From: an uncultured Lachnospiraceae bacterium
GTDB lineage: Bacteria; Bacillota; Clostridia; Lachnospirales; Lachnospiraceae
Direction of reading: 5' to 3'
DNA: 64,000 bases
Assembly (NCBI GenBank): GCA_951801955.1
Contig: CATOOV010000005.1
Span: forward strand, 1 to 64,000
Shown: positions 26,333 to 35,684 of the stretch, one piece after another
Layout of the letters: each line of letters begins with the position of its first letter
Position numbering within the stretch: the first letter of the stretch is position 1
Translations under genes and position numbers: made by a program
Notes under the pieces: model-generated
The model's input: only the letters and a program-made list of their open reading frames with translations
Databases searched by the model: none
What the model was told of the DNA's origin: nothing

Positions 26333-28597
26333 ATGCAGGAATACAAAATCAATATGATTCTTGATGGCGGCTCGTACAAGGCATCATATACGAAAGATGG
26401 GAGGCAGTTGAAAGTAACTATTGGAAACGAAAAGGTTACTACAGTAATGGCTGCTCGTAAGGTGAGCAAAGAGGTTGAGGAACTTATGAATTCGTCTTTG
26501 GAATTAATAGATCTGAAAAAGATGTATGCAATAAATCGTGATGCTGAGCGGTGTGGTTACCATTGTTCAGTAATTAGGTTTCAGAATGTGTCGATTGAGA
26601 TTGCCGTAAAGATAATGTTTCCAGATAGCTATGAAGAATTTATAAAATCAGAAGACTTTTCTCAAATTAAGATTGAGGATAAACCGTTGGAAATCTTGAA
26701 CGTAGGGTGTACGGGTTCTGGTAAGACAAGGTTTATTCTAAGCGCAGTTCTTTCGAATAGCGCGTTGAAAAATTTTGTACCAGCATTGACAAGTTTAAAG
26801 GAAACTACGGCATGCTCGATTGTATACCATATTAATTCATCGACTCAGGAAATGCCAAAAGAGTGTGATTTTAAACTAATTGTTGAATTAAAAAGCAAAG
26901 AAGAGATTTATGTTAGTATTAAAGCTTTAATTGTCGAAGCAGTAGAGGAATACATTGTTACGATTAAAGAAAATTGCAAAAAGATTTCTGTTCTTTCTGA
27001 ATTGTGCAAAAAGTGTAGGGGCACTGTGGCAAAAAGATTAGAATTGAATTATGACAAAACATTTGGGTTAGGAATCAGAAATCTTAATAATAGCCTTTCG
27101 GTTTCAATAGAGGAGCTGACCAAAAGTGCGTTGATTGATTTTTATGGAAGCAGCAAATCAATTGATAAAATGGCAGAGAAGGATAGTGATTTTATTATTA
27201 AACAGCTGATTCGTGATTACGAAGATGAACAGTTTGATATCAGCAGTGATGAAATTGAAGCTATGCTCGAAGCATATAATAACGAGGCTATGATTACAAC
27301 AATATATTCCGAATTAGAGAAAGATCTGGAGGCGTATAATAAAGAATATTCTTCAGAATCGAGTATAGGAGAGATTCTAACTTATTTTGGGCATACTGAG
27401 GATGCAAAGACGTTAGATTACTTGAGCCATGTGTTTGGTAATAAGAGTAAGCAGAGGAAAGGCGATTTTTACACAATTGAACCTGTTGTAAAGAAGGCGG
27501 AATTTTATTTGCAGATAAAGAATATGTCATATGATAGAGAGATTATTCTATCAGACAGTATAGGAATAAATCAGGGACAAAAAGATGCGGCAAGAATTAG
27601 TGAAGTTGTCTTTAATCGCGTTCAGGAAGCTGTACAAAGCAGAAAACCGGATATTATCTTGTATCATACAAAATTAAATAATAAGGATGATTATATGCTT
27701 GACATAATAAAGAAGTTGAATGCTCAGGGTTATGGTCAGTCTACTTATGTTGTTGCCGGAAGGTTGGATGAAGTCCTTTCTACATATTTAACGGATAAGT
27801 ATATGGAGAAGGACGATATGACAGAAGCGATATTTGATGATTTTGTAGAGGAGACAAAACAAATCTATGTTGATTCGGACAGTGTGACATTAAATTCCAT
27901 TATTGGTGAAAAATACTTAATTTGCGATAAAACAAATAAGATTGCAGAAAATGCAGATTATGCGTTCAAGTATACTTGTCCGATGATTTTGGAACATGTG
28001 ATTACGGAGGTCTTAGGAATTGAAAAAAGCAATTGTCATTATGATGATGTAGATTTCATGGAGATAATTCAGAATAATGATGTAGCAGGAAATGTGTATA
28101 GAAATTATTTGGATAGTATACCGCGAATGATTCCGTTAGCTTACAATCAAATGCGGTGGAATACATTGCAGAGAGCTATTGAGGAATTGCGTTGGGATGG
28201 ATACGGATTTGACGTATTATATCCAGCATTTAATATTAAGAATGCTATAGCGTATGAATTAAATCGGGATGAAATCAGAAGTGAATTTGCCAAGAAATTT
28301 AGAGAAGATGCAGAGGAAATGAAGCGCAGATACTTACTTGAAGTGGCTGAAGTTGCACAGATAGTACTAGTAACAGAGTATCGTATGCTGATGAAACGTT
28401 TATTGGCAATGCGCAATGATATAGTTTATCGCACAAACCTGAATTTAACAATGACAGATGATAGGAAGTACAACTTACATCGTTTATACAATACCTGTTT
28501 GGAGCAGGATGGTGTAAAAGGTGCATATGTATTGAAAATTGTATTTCATATCGCGTGGATTCGAACACTTGAGTATTTTAAGAGAAAAGCAGGATAA
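26333..28597 (+). CDS. Large P-loop protein with dynamin-like GTPase motifs, unknown family
   Basis: A 754-residue cytoplasmic protein I cannot assign to a family. The Walker A/G1 motif GCTGSGKT is at 125-132. Threonines in LKETTACS (about 155-162) could serve as G2, DSIG at 408-411 fits G3 (DxxG), and TKLN at 446-449 resembles the dynamin G4 TKLD with Asn for Asp. About 275 residues separate G1 and G3, far more than in ordinary GTPases, so a large insertion or another NTPase type is possible. The C-terminal 250 residues are charged and probably helical. No membrane segment is clear. The start follows GGGAGGAAAG; an upstream in-frame extension to 26093 runs through the promoter and terminator and is rejected. 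It is the sole large cargo of the island, which suggests phage defence or element maintenance. Confidence 0.85.
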   Translation: MQEYKINMILDGGSYKASYTKDGRQLKVTIGNEKVTTVMAARKVSKEVEELMNSSLELIDLKKMYAINRDAERCGYHCSVIRFQNVSIEIAVKIMFPDSYEEFIKSEDFSQIKIEDKPLEILNVGCTGSGKTRFILSAVLSNSALKNFVPALTSLKETTACSIVYHINSSTQEMPKECDFKLIVELKSKEEIYVSIKALIVEAVEEYIVTIKENCKKISVLSELCKKCRGTVAKRLELNYDKTFGLGIRNLNNSLSVSIEELTKSALIDFYGSSKSIDKMAEKDSDFIIKQLIRDYEDEQFDISSDEIEAMLEAYNNEAMITTIYSELEKDLEAYNKEYSSESSIGEILTYFGHTEDAKTLDYLSHVFGNKSKQRKGDFYTIEPVVKKAEFYLQIKNMSYDREIILSDSIGINQGQKDAARISEVVFNRVQEAVQSRKPDIILYHTKLNNKDDYMLDIIKKLNAQGYGQSTYVVAGRLDEVLSTYLTDKYMEKDDMTEAIFDDFVEETKQIYVDSDSVTLNSIIGEKYLICDKTNKIAENADYAFKYTCPMILEHVITEVLGIEKSNCHYDDVDFMEIIQNNDVAGNVYRNYLDSIPRMIPLAYNQMRWNTLQRAIEELRWDGYGFDVLYPAFNIKNAIAYELNRDEIRSEFAKKFREDAEEMKRRYLLEVAEVAQIVLVTEYRMLMKRLLAMRNDIVYRTNLNLTMTDDRKYNLHRLYNTCLEQDGVKGAYVLKIVFHIAWIRTLEYFKRKAG

Positions 28598-28775
28598 TGT
28601 GGTGGTAGAGGCTGTTAGTATTCTAGGGCAAACCCCTTTTCCGATTCCCTAATGCCAAACGCAGAGAGTTGGTTATCTCAAAGGATACTTACTTTAGAAT
28701 GAGCTATGTTTAATTGAACAAAGTTCCTTCTGCTCCTTGTGGCAATAATATTTTCAATTTAACTCATTTGGTTCA

Positions 28776-28828
28776 TCATAAGATTAGCACATCTTCTATT
28801 TGGTTGGTTTGATGTGGTAATCTTATGA
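28776..28828. terminator. Inverted repeat after the P-loop gene
   Basis: TCATAAGATTAGCACATC and GATGTGGTAATCTTATGA pair over 17 of 18 bases around a 17-base loop. It lies about 180 bases downstream of the P-loop gene and could be its terminator, though no long U-run follows. The rest of 28598-29019 holds only a smaller hairpin near 28971 and no gene. Confidence 0.45.
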
Positions 28829-29019
28829 TACCAAGGATGTGGTGCTTTTTATGTCAAGATACCAGTTTTATTGGTGGGAAAGTTGAGTAAATTGTATTAA
28901 AGGCAGCGATATTTTAACAATTAATCCATGAGGTGAGTTTTTTCGATAACAAACCCAGGAATCAGAAATACCTCCATTTGAAATGGGGGTAACTACATTT
29001 TTTACAATTTTTCATTTGT

Positions 29020-29187
29020 TTATACTTGTTCACAGTCAAAGCTATTTGGTACGATGCCGCACAAAACATTAATGCTATTTTCACTGTCTTCAGTATTTTC
29101 ATTATATTCGCGCATAGCTTTATTAATTTGAATACATAATGAATATAATATATCGTCTTTTAGATTGCTTTTTTGGTTTTCACTCAT
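29020..29187 (-). CDS. Small hypothetical protein, possibly truncated
   Basis: A 55-codon frame from ATG 29187, in which the acidic segment YNENTEDSENSINV (about residues 31-44) is followed by a sensible ending. The frame stays open upstream to about 29253, so this ATG may be internal to a gene cut off where the integrase sequence begins (29241). No family is recognised. It is divergent from the integrase fragment and has only a weak ribosome site. Confidence 0.4.
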   Translation of the reverse strand: MSENQKSNLKDDILYSLCIQINKAMREYNENTEDSENSINVLCGIVPNSFDCEQV

Positions 29188-29240
29188 ATCATACCCATCT
29201 TCATATTTATTATAAATATCACCAATTGTTGAATCAATAG

Positions 29241-29957
29241 GTATTTGATTTTAAGCTGGTTGATGTCGTGCCAAACGATTCACAAAAACGTATCGCCATG
29301 ACAGAGGAACAGCAGGAACTTTGGATGGGGTTTATCCGAAATGATAAAACCTATGCAAAGTATTATGATGAATTTGTCGTGCTGTTGGGGACGGGAATGC
29401 GTGTCAGTGAATTTTGTGGCTTGACAAAAAGTGATTTGGATTTTGAAAGCCGGAAAATCCGTGTAGATCATCAGCTTGTCAGGGAACGGGGCGGAAAATA
29501 TTATGTTGAGAAAACAAAGACCGAGTGCGGATGCCGCTTTATTCCCATGATAGAAGAAGTCTATCGAAGTATGAAAAATATCCTTGTCAATCGTAAGAAG
29601 TTGAAAACAGAAATGATTGTTGACGGATACAGCAGCTTTCTTCTGCTGGACAAGGATGATAAGCCAAAAGTAGCATTACATATCGAAAATGAAATACGGT
29701 GGGCAATGAAGAAATACAAGAAACTTTATCCTGAAAAACCATTGCCGCATACCACACCTCATGTATTCCGACATACGTTCTGTACCAATATGGCAAATGC
29801 AGGCATGGATATTAAGACCTTGCAGTATGTAATGGGACATTCCGATGTAGGCGTTACACTGAATGTCTATACTCATGCCAGCTATAACCGTGCGGCGGAG
29901 CAGATGGCAAAGATTTTAGACTTCAAAGAAGCGGATATGCATGGAAAACAGAGATAA
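29241..29957 (+). pseudogene. int: 5'-truncated Tn916-type tyrosine integrase
   Basis: The catalytic domain of a phage-type tyrosine recombinase, about 238 residues. Catalytic residues are present: Arg in TGMRVSEFCGL, HVFRHTFC (HxxR), GHSDVG and the nucleophile Tyr in NVYTHAS. The N-terminal DNA-binding and core-binding domains of about 150 residues found in Tn916-like integrases are missing. Homology begins at 29241 (VFDFKLVDV), directly after a TAG stop and next to unrelated DNA, so the gene was cut by a rearrangement. A GTG at 29268 could start a 229-residue product. It reads toward the right attachment site. Confidence 0.85.
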
Positions 29958-30129
29958 TCAGGTTGAGAAGTACACTAATCTACTACACCAATTACTACAC
30001 CATTTGCCCGTAAATTTGCGTAGATTTATAACGAATTACACAGATTAAGGGTAAAAAACCAAAAATGAAAAATGCGCCAGAAAGCTTGAAATATCAAGGT
30101 TTGAAGGCTTATGAAGGGATATAAAAGAT

Positions 30130-30600
30130 ATGATTAAAATATTATTCGTCTGCCACGGCAATATCTGCCGTTCACCTATGGCGGAATTTGTAATGAAAGA
30201 CATTATAAAAAAACAGAATATTGCAAATAAATTTTATATTGCAAGCGCTGCAACCAGCACTGAAGAAATTGGAAATCCCGTTCATTATGGAACCCGAAAT
30301 AAACTGTCGCAGGTAGGTATTTCCACAGCAGGAAAATATGCAGTGCAGATGAAGCGTAGCGACTATAAAGATTATGATTATTTAATTGGAATGGATAACT
30401 GGAACTATCGGAATATGCTTCGGATTGTAGGGGCAGATAAAGAGCAAAAATTGAGCCTGCTTTTGGATTATACAGATCATCCGAGAGATGTAGCTGACCC
30501 CTGGTATACTGGAGATTTTGATAAAACTTATGAGGACGTGGTGGCAGGCTGCCAAGGATTTCTGGCATATCTGCGAGAACAAGGAAAATTGAATGACTAA
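30130..30600 (+). CDS. Low-molecular-weight protein tyrosine phosphatase
   Basis: A 156-residue phosphatase. The P-loop C(X)5R is at the N-terminus (FVCHGNICRSPMAE; Cys8, Arg14) and the general-acid loop DPWYTGDFDKTYED near residue 120. Such enzymes dephosphorylate tyrosine kinases that control capsule and exopolysaccharide synthesis, or stress proteins. The first 12 codons overlap the right attachment repeat, so the present start codon and upstream DNA come from the island. The frame is intact. Confidence 0.92.
   Translation: MIKILFVCHGNICRSPMAEFVMKDIIKKQNIANKFYIASAATSTEEIGNPVHYGTRNKLSQVGISTAGKYAVQMKRSDYKDYDYLIGMDNWNYRNMLRIVGADKEQKLSLLLDYTDHPRDVADPWYTGDFDKTYEDVVAGCQGFLAYLREQGKLND
30145..30166 (+). 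repeat. Right attachment-site repeat (attR)
   Basis: Identical over 22 bp to 25921-25942. It lies in codons 6-13 of the phosphatase, covering the catalytic CHGNI(C) region, a conserved target for a site-specific integrase. Upstream, ACTACACCA occurs twice (about 29980-30000) and once near 26007, possible integrase arm sites. Confidence 0.85.
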
Positions 30601-30753
30601 GAATGACTACAAGCAGCAAGTGTGTGCCTGTTCTCTCATCTCAAAGTCATGTGTTGCCTCTACACTCCTGGTGCAGTGGGTGCGGATGTCCCACAGACGT
30701 CCAGCACCCGCTAAAAACTATATTAGATAGAGATTTCACTTAGATTTTATACT

Positions 30754-31116
30754 TCACTCCCCCAAAATCTCCCGCTGTTTTTTCTTGCTCAATCCATCAA
30801 ATACCAGTTGGTATGATTTATCCAGCAGATCTTTTAACAAATCATCTGGCACCTCTCCGTCCACTTTCACGGAATTCCAATGCATTTTATTCATATAATA
30901 TCCCGGAATAATATCCTCATACTGTACCCTTAAAAATTCTCCTTCCTCCGGCTCCAATTTCAATGTAATATAATAAGGTTCATTATTTTCCGCCAGGCAG
31001 ACTGCTGTAAACATTTTTCCTCCAACCTGGTAACGGATCCAATTCCAGTCTTTCTGAAGGTCTTTGGTGACCCCTGTTTTATTTTGTAAATACTCATCTA
31101 TCCATCCATATTTCAT
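30754..31116 (-). CDS. MmcQ/YjbR family protein
   Basis: A 120-residue protein of the CyaY-like, double-wing-motif MmcQ/YjbR family. It has the characteristic pattern of a central KMFTAVCLAENN ... ITLKLEPEE strand and the PGYYMNKMHWNSVKVDGEVPDDLLKDLL segment (about residues 65-100). The molecular function is unknown; DNA binding has been suggested for the family. The start is at ATG 31116 with AAGGA seven bases upstream. A 53-residue extension to 31275 reads through the 59-bp repeat at 31239 and is rejected. The 150 bases between it and the phosphatase gene contain nothing recognisable. Confidence 0.85.
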   Translation of the reverse strand: MKYGWIDEYLQNKTGVTKDLQKDWNWIRYQVGGKMFTAVCLAENNEPYYITLKLEPEEGEFLRVQYEDIIPGYYMNKMHWNSVKVDGEVPDDLLKDLLDKSYQLVFDGLSKKKQREILGE

Positions 31117-31238
31117 ATCATTTTCCTTTCTGAATGAGACTCCTTTCCATTCCTTTTTGGTCGGAGCCCTCTTGATACATACAGTAATCCAAAAAACTAT
31201 ACCCAAAGACCCCATCATGCCATTCAGCGTATTATAAA

Positions 31239-31297
31239 ATTCAAGCATATCACCAGCGTTCTTGCTGTGAAGCACACATTATGCATCGCATGACAAA
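31239..31297 (+). repeat. 59-bp interspersed repeat (copy 1)
   Basis: Matches 43418-43476 at about 50 of 59 positions, both starting ATTCAAG and ending ACAAA and sharing GTTCTTGCTGTGAAGC. Related half-copies with the AAGAACGC palindrome occur at 7248-7280 and 34739-34763. Non-coding. Confidence 0.7.
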
Positions 31298-31455
31298 GCT
31301 GCCCACCGCCTGCAAAGGCGGGAGCCATCCTTCATCTGGTATAAATGGAATCCCCATTCAGCTAATTTCTTTGACAAATGCGATCAGAATCATTATACTG
31401 AAACAAACGGCAACCTTCCACCCAACAACCAAATGCAATTTTGAGGGATTTTATT

Positions 31456-31899
31456 ATGAGACAACGTGAAAAAGAAGAAACCGCATTATTTTATATTGGC
31501 TGGTCCATCGTTTTTTTAGTCGGAATCCTTGGACTTCTATACCAGCTATTTCCCCTTCCCATTTCAAAACTCCTGCTGCCCTGCCTTGTGAACAGCACAC
31601 TGGGAATATACTGTCCTGGCTGCGGTGGGACAAGGGCAATTGCTGCACTGTTGCGAGGCGACCTTGCCACCTCCTTTGTGTGCCATCCACTGGTGCCTTA
31701 TGCAGTGGTCGGCGGGGGATGGTTTTTGATCAGTCAATCCATTGAACGAATTTCCAAACACCGGATCAAAATTGGATTGAAATACAGGGATCTCTATATC
31801 TGGATGGCATTGGGCATTGTAATCGTAAATTTTATATTGAAAAATTTGCTGCTGATTGTCTGGAACATTGACCTGTTAAAACATATCACCCTTTCATAG
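31456..31899 (+). CDS. DUF2752 family membrane protein
   Basis: A 147-residue integral membrane protein with three probable helices (about residues 12-32, 68-88, 107-130). The DUF2752 signature GIYCPGCGGTRAIAALLRGD is at about 52-71. Function unknown. The start is set at ATG 31456 with GAGGG nine bases upstream; a TTG at 31441 would be in frame. Confidence 0.85.
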   Translation: MRQREKEETALFYIGWSIVFLVGILGLLYQLFPLPISKLLLPCLVNSTLGIYCPGCGGTRAIAALLRGDLATSFVCHPLVPYAVVGGGWFLISQSIERISKHRIKIGLKYRDLYIWMALGIVIVNFILKNLLLIVWNIDLLKHITLS

Positions 31900-32196
31900 T
31901 AATTTTGCAAACTGCTTTCTTACTGCTGGAGGTCTTCACAGTATTGGAAGCTTTTCCTTTTTTATCCCTGTGACCTGTCCATATTTATCTACCTTTGCAA
32001 CTTTTTATTGGAGCTGTTCCAGGAAAACATATCTGTAGAATTTTTTGGTGATAACTACTTTTTGATAAAACAATTTCTTTTTCCTTCTGCCAGGCATCCA
32101 TTTTTCCCATTACATTTACATTCCATATTTGCCTCCTACCCTCCGATCATAAAAAGTGCACTCCTTACAATCATTTCTTGATTTAGGCAATTTTCT
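31900..32196. other. Intergenic region with one doubtful tiny frame
   Basis: No established gene. On the minus strand AGGAGG precedes an ATG at 32126 that opens only 23 codons, with four cysteines (MECKCNGKNGC at the start); this could be a gene remnant. Nothing else was recognised. Confidence 0.35.
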
Positions 32197-33396
32197 CTAT
32201 TTGGAAATCAGATAATCTATCATCTCGCACCCTTTTGCAATACGATTCCCTGCCTGTGCCGCTTCCTTTTCATTGTATTTCCAAGTATGATGCAAACATT
32301 TTGTACTGTCATAAAACAGATAAGGCACGTCATCCCCGGTATGGGTGCGGATACTAACCGGGGTAGGATGGTCTGGCATCACCAACATACGAAACTCCTC
32401 CCCTGCCTGCTTTAATCCTGTATAAATCGGGGCAATGACACGCTCATCCAAGTATTGTATCGCCTGAATTTTCTTTTCGGCACTGCCCTGATGCCCCATT
32501 TCATCTGGCGCTTCCACATGGACATAGACAAAATCATACTGTTCCTTTGCCAGCGCATCCACCGCAGCCTGTGCTTTCCCCTCGTAATTGGTATGAAGCC
32601 CGCCGTTTGCTCCTTCCACAAAAATATTTTTCATGGAAGCCCCAACTGCTATCCCTTTCAATAAATCCACGGCAGATACCATAGCGCCTTTCAATCCTGT
32701 CTTCTCTTCAAAAGAAGACAATGCCGGTCTGGTTCCTGCCCCCCAGAACCAACAGGAATTTGCCGGATTTAAGCCTTTCTTTTTTCGTTCCACATTGATT
32801 GGATGGTTTACCAAAATGTCATAACTCTTTCTCATCATTTCACAGAGCATCGCATCCTTTGGAAGAAACTGACCAATGGTCTGACCTAATACGTCATGGG
32901 GAGGCGTCAGTTCTGCCGCTTGTCCATGCTCCAAAATCAACAGATGGCGGTAACTAGTGCCTACATAGAATTTATATATTTCCGTCTCAAGCTCTTTTTT
33001 TACGGCTTCGATTAAGATTGCGGCATCCTCGGTAGAAATCTCCCCTGAACTGTGATCTATAATCTTCTTATCTTCATAATTTTCTTCTTCAGAAAGCGTT
33101 ACAAGATTGCAGCGCAGGGAAACATCGGTCGGTTTCATATCCACACCGATACTTAATGCCTCCAGGGGCGAACGCCCAGAATAATAAACCTTTGGGTCAT
33201 AACCCAGCACAGAGAGGTTTGCCGTATCGCTTCCAGGAGACATCCCGTCTGGAATCGTATGTACCATTCCAATCTCTCCGGTCGCTGCAAGCAAATCCAT
33301 ATGTGGCGTTTTAGCATATTCCAAGGGCGTCATCCCCTGCAATTCTTCCAGGGGACGGTCTGCCATTCCATCTCCCAATACAATTACATATTTCAA
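32197..33396 (-). CDS. Proposed homoserine kinase, cofactor-independent phosphoglycerate mutase family
   Basis: A 399-residue alkaline-phosphatase-superfamily enzyme. The metal site is visible: VLGDGMAD at residues 5-12, GSDTANLSVLGYDP (Ser/Thr region, about 55-68), HVEAPDEMGHQG (about 283-294) and MPDHPTPVSIRTHTGDDVPY (about 330-350). This subfamily, close to archaeal ApgM, is proposed to be a homoserine kinase because it lies beside threonine genes. Here homoserine dehydrogenase (35866-37068) is 2.5 kb away on the same strand. Phosphoglycerate mutase activity is the alternative. The start is a TTG at 33396 behind AAGGTGG; no ATG fits the conserved N-terminus. Confidence 0.87.
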   Translation of the reverse strand: MKYVIVLGDGMADRPLEELQGMTPLEYAKTPHMDLLAATGEIGMVHTIPDGMSPGSDTANLSVLGYDPKVYYSGRSPLEALSIGVDMKPTDVSLRCNLVTLSEEENYEDKKIIDHSSGEISTEDAAILIEAVKKELETEIYKFYVGTSYRHLLILEHGQAAELTPPHDVLGQTIGQFLPKDAMLCEMMRKSYDILVNHPINVERKKKGLNPANSCWFWGAGTRPALSSFEEKTGLKGAMVSAVDLLKGIAVGASMKNIFVEGANGGLHTNYEGKAQAAVDALAKEQYDFVYVHVEAPDEMGHQGSAEKKIQAIQYLDERVIAPIYTGLKQAGEEFRMLVMPDHPTPVSIRTHTGDDVPYLFYDSTKCLHHTWKYNEKEAAQAGNRIAKGCEMIDYLISK

Positions 33397-33532
33397 TTTA
33401 TGTTCCACCTTTCTTGTTAGTTTAAAAAATCCATTTCTATGATATACCAAAATATCAAAACAGAAAATACCTAAAATTAATTTTTTAAAGGAAAAGGGAG
33501 TATAAAAAAGTAATAAATGCGCTGTATACAAA

Positions 33533-33736
33533 TTATATAGAAATAATATTCAAATACATGCAAAGAGGACATTTTGCCAAACACAGAATTTCCTCTTTTT
33601 TAAATAATTCTTCTGCTGTGGTTTCCATCCCTGCACCTTTATCCGAAAACAATACGCTGCATTCCGTGCAGAGCCAGTGCTCCCTAACGCCATTTTCGAT
33701 ACAGCCTGCTGTCTGTTCCTCCACCTTGGACAACAT
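33533..33736 (-). pseudogene. Fragment of a cell-surface cysteine-pair domain
   Basis: The 67-codon frame contains CIENGVREHWLCTECSVLFS followed by an ETTAEEL-type ending. This resembles the short repeated domain (ENGTKxHYxCxxCxxxF) in large surface proteins of Lachnospiraceae. No signal peptide or other domain is present, so it looks like a remnant. It lies directly upstream of the kinase gene on the same strand. Confidence 0.45.
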
Positions 33737-33739
33737 ACG

Positions 33740-34466
33740 TTCCCCTGTTACGGCAACCTCCTCTCTCTAAGCCTTACCGCATTCCATTAAATTTTCTGGT
33801 ACTAATATAAAAAGACTCTCTGCTGACATGGGATTGCTTCCATCTATCTAAAAAGTATAGCCATTCCCATTTGATATATTGATGCTAACATTTTTTTACC
33901 GCACAAACAATATATTTTTAAAAACTCCTTCTTATATTGTTGATATATTTATGGTACCAAAAGTAATAAATTTTTCTACATACAAAAAATATATCTGTAA
34001 AAGTGGATCCCAAACTCCTGCCAAGACCCGCGGAATTAATAAAATAATCACATAGACACAACGAGGTTTCCCAACAGGTATAGCAAAGGATGCCCCCTGA
34101 TGGTCATTGGACCTTTCCTTAAGGTATACTCCAAAAATGCCTATAATGCCATTCGGTACCTCATAAGGTATAAGTATTTGTATAAGAAAAAGGTTCACTG
34201 TTTCTAATTTGTAATATAGAATCTATGGTAGATAAGACCGTAGATAACCTCAGTAGTAGGTAATAAAAAAGTATTGACGTTACTTTTATGTGCAATTTGT
34301 TCGTTTGAATAATAAATTGTTGAATAAATGGATCTGACCCCGTTCAATATGCCAATTCATTTAAGAATGCTAACCCCTCTTGCATAAAACAGTTGCCGTG
34401 CCATACGGGTCAACTCTGCTGGCAAACGCATATTTTTAAGAAAAAGTTGAAAATAATATGATTTGA
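33740..34466. other. AT-rich intergenic region, no supported gene
   Basis: Short frames exist (for example minus strand 33932-34198, ending KERSNDHQGASFAIP-like sequence) but have no ribosome site, family match or neighbours to support them. The region looks like degraded DNA between the kinase gene and a series of remnants. Confidence 0.4.
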
Positions 34467-34724
34467 TTGATTTTTACAGATATTGAAAGGACACTGTTCA
34501 ATGTACCTGATGAAAAATGGTGGAGACTATATACAAAAAATATCGATCGTGGTTTATATTTAGTAGTAGAAAAAGATCACGAACTTTGTGTCCGCAGTGG
34601 ATTTGACTGGTCTTATAGAAGAAAGATTCCACAAGAGGAGGAATTGGATTTAAATAATGACATTATCAGTGAAGTCCACAAAAAGATAATGGATGGCGAG
34701 ACAGATATTAATATGCAACTTTAA
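34467..34724 (+). CDS. Hypothetical protein or gene remnant
   Basis: An 85-codon frame with natural-looking composition (aromatic and acidic, WWRLYTKNIDRG early and a segment EEELDLNNDI later) but only a TTG start and no clear ribosome site. I do not recognise it. It may be the C-terminal part of a lost gene. Confidence 0.35.
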   Translation: MIFTDIERTLFNVPDEKWWRLYTKNIDRGLYLVVEKDHELCVRSGFDWSYRRKIPQEEELDLNNDIISEVHKKIMDGETDINMQL

Positions 34725-34738
34725 CCCGCACCCTGCAA

Positions 34739-34763
34739 CAAGAACGCCGATGGCGTTCTTGAA
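34739..34763. repeat. AAGAACGCC palindrome
   Basis: CAAGAACGCC and GGCGTTCTTG pair around a 3-base loop. The same palindrome, with changes, occurs at 7248-7280 and within the 59-bp repeats at 31239 and 43418. It may also terminate the frame ending at 34724. Confidence 0.6.
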
Positions 34764-34823
34764 CATAGAAATTTCTTCAAAGCACTATTTCCAGAATTTC
34801 CCCCATCAAACTTTCCCTATATT

Positions 34824-35452
34824 TTACAGATATTTCTTTGCCTGTGTCTCAGAAAACCCATAGTTCTTAATAATTGCTGTCTTTATTTCTGCATCCCCAA
34901 TCCCAAATTCCCGGAGTGCGTCTACCATCCCCTGAATGCCTTTTTCTATACCCTTTTCCATGCTTTCTTTGCGGATTCTCTCATCCCTTAACCGAAATTC
35001 TGGTTCCATCATTTCCATTAATGATTCAACATATCTTTATTCCCTTTCCATTCTTCCAATACCTGCTTGTTTGCTTCTAGCGCCGCTTCCAATACCGAAT
35101 CTGCCAATTCCTTTTCAAATGCCTCTGTCATACATTTTTTCTTGTCCAACAGTTTCCATATATCTTTTGTTCCCAGTCACCGAGATAATGACCTCAGCCA
35201 TGCATGGGGTTCTTGCTCCAATTCCCTGGTTACAACCACCTGTGTTGGGAACAATACTTTTTCTTTTATATGATAGATTCCCTTATATGGCTGGCTGACT
35301 GCATAACCATGCTCCTTAAAATAATTGAAAAGTTCCTTCGGTTTCCCATGCCGGACAATGGACACTGTAATGTCATCCGCTTTCCTCTCATCCAGGGTTC
35401 TTCCATAGGATTTATAAAAGCTTGCATATCTCTCTTTCGTTAAAAAAATTAT
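34824..35452 (-). pseudogene. Decayed PD-(D/E)XK / Rpn-type transposase-nuclease gene
   Basis: Three pieces in different frames on the minus strand line up in order: ITVSIVRHGKPKELFNYFKE to HAWLRSLSR (35177-35452), then MTEAFEKELADSVLEAALEA (35040-35165), then a charged RxxGIEKGIQGMVDALREFG tail (34824-35018). This order and the TVSIVRHGKP motif are typical of the Rpn/PD-(D/E)XK family common in Firmicutes. The N-terminal nuclease core is missing and frameshifts separate the parts, so it is inactive. Confidence 0.65.
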
Positions 35453-35684
35453 AACATATCTTCCCGATTTTGCAACTGCCTGCGGTTCTTTCAACATGCA
35501 AGGCAAAGGAATGGGGCATATCTGTGCTACGTCCCCTAACGGCAACGCACAGAATGGGAAATCAGAAAACCCAAGTTGTCAAATACTTATTCATCTCCTT
35601 GTTACAGACCAGATGTCTAAGTTCCTAAGTGCCCTGTGGATGCATTGCCCGCGGAAATAAAATTATGCCCTCTTTGGAATAAAT

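Larger units (their letters stand above)
25921..30166. mobile_element. Small integrative island inserted in the 5' end of a low-molecular-weight phosphatase gene
   Basis: About 4.2 kb bounded by a perfect 22-bp direct repeat. The contents are more AT-rich than the flanks: one large P-loop protein, a small minus-strand frame and a 5'-truncated Tn916-like integrase next to the right repeat, the usual place for an integrase. The right end rebuilds a full phosphatase gene. There are no conjugation or replication genes, so it is either a minimal integrative element or the remains of a larger one. Confidence 0.75.
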
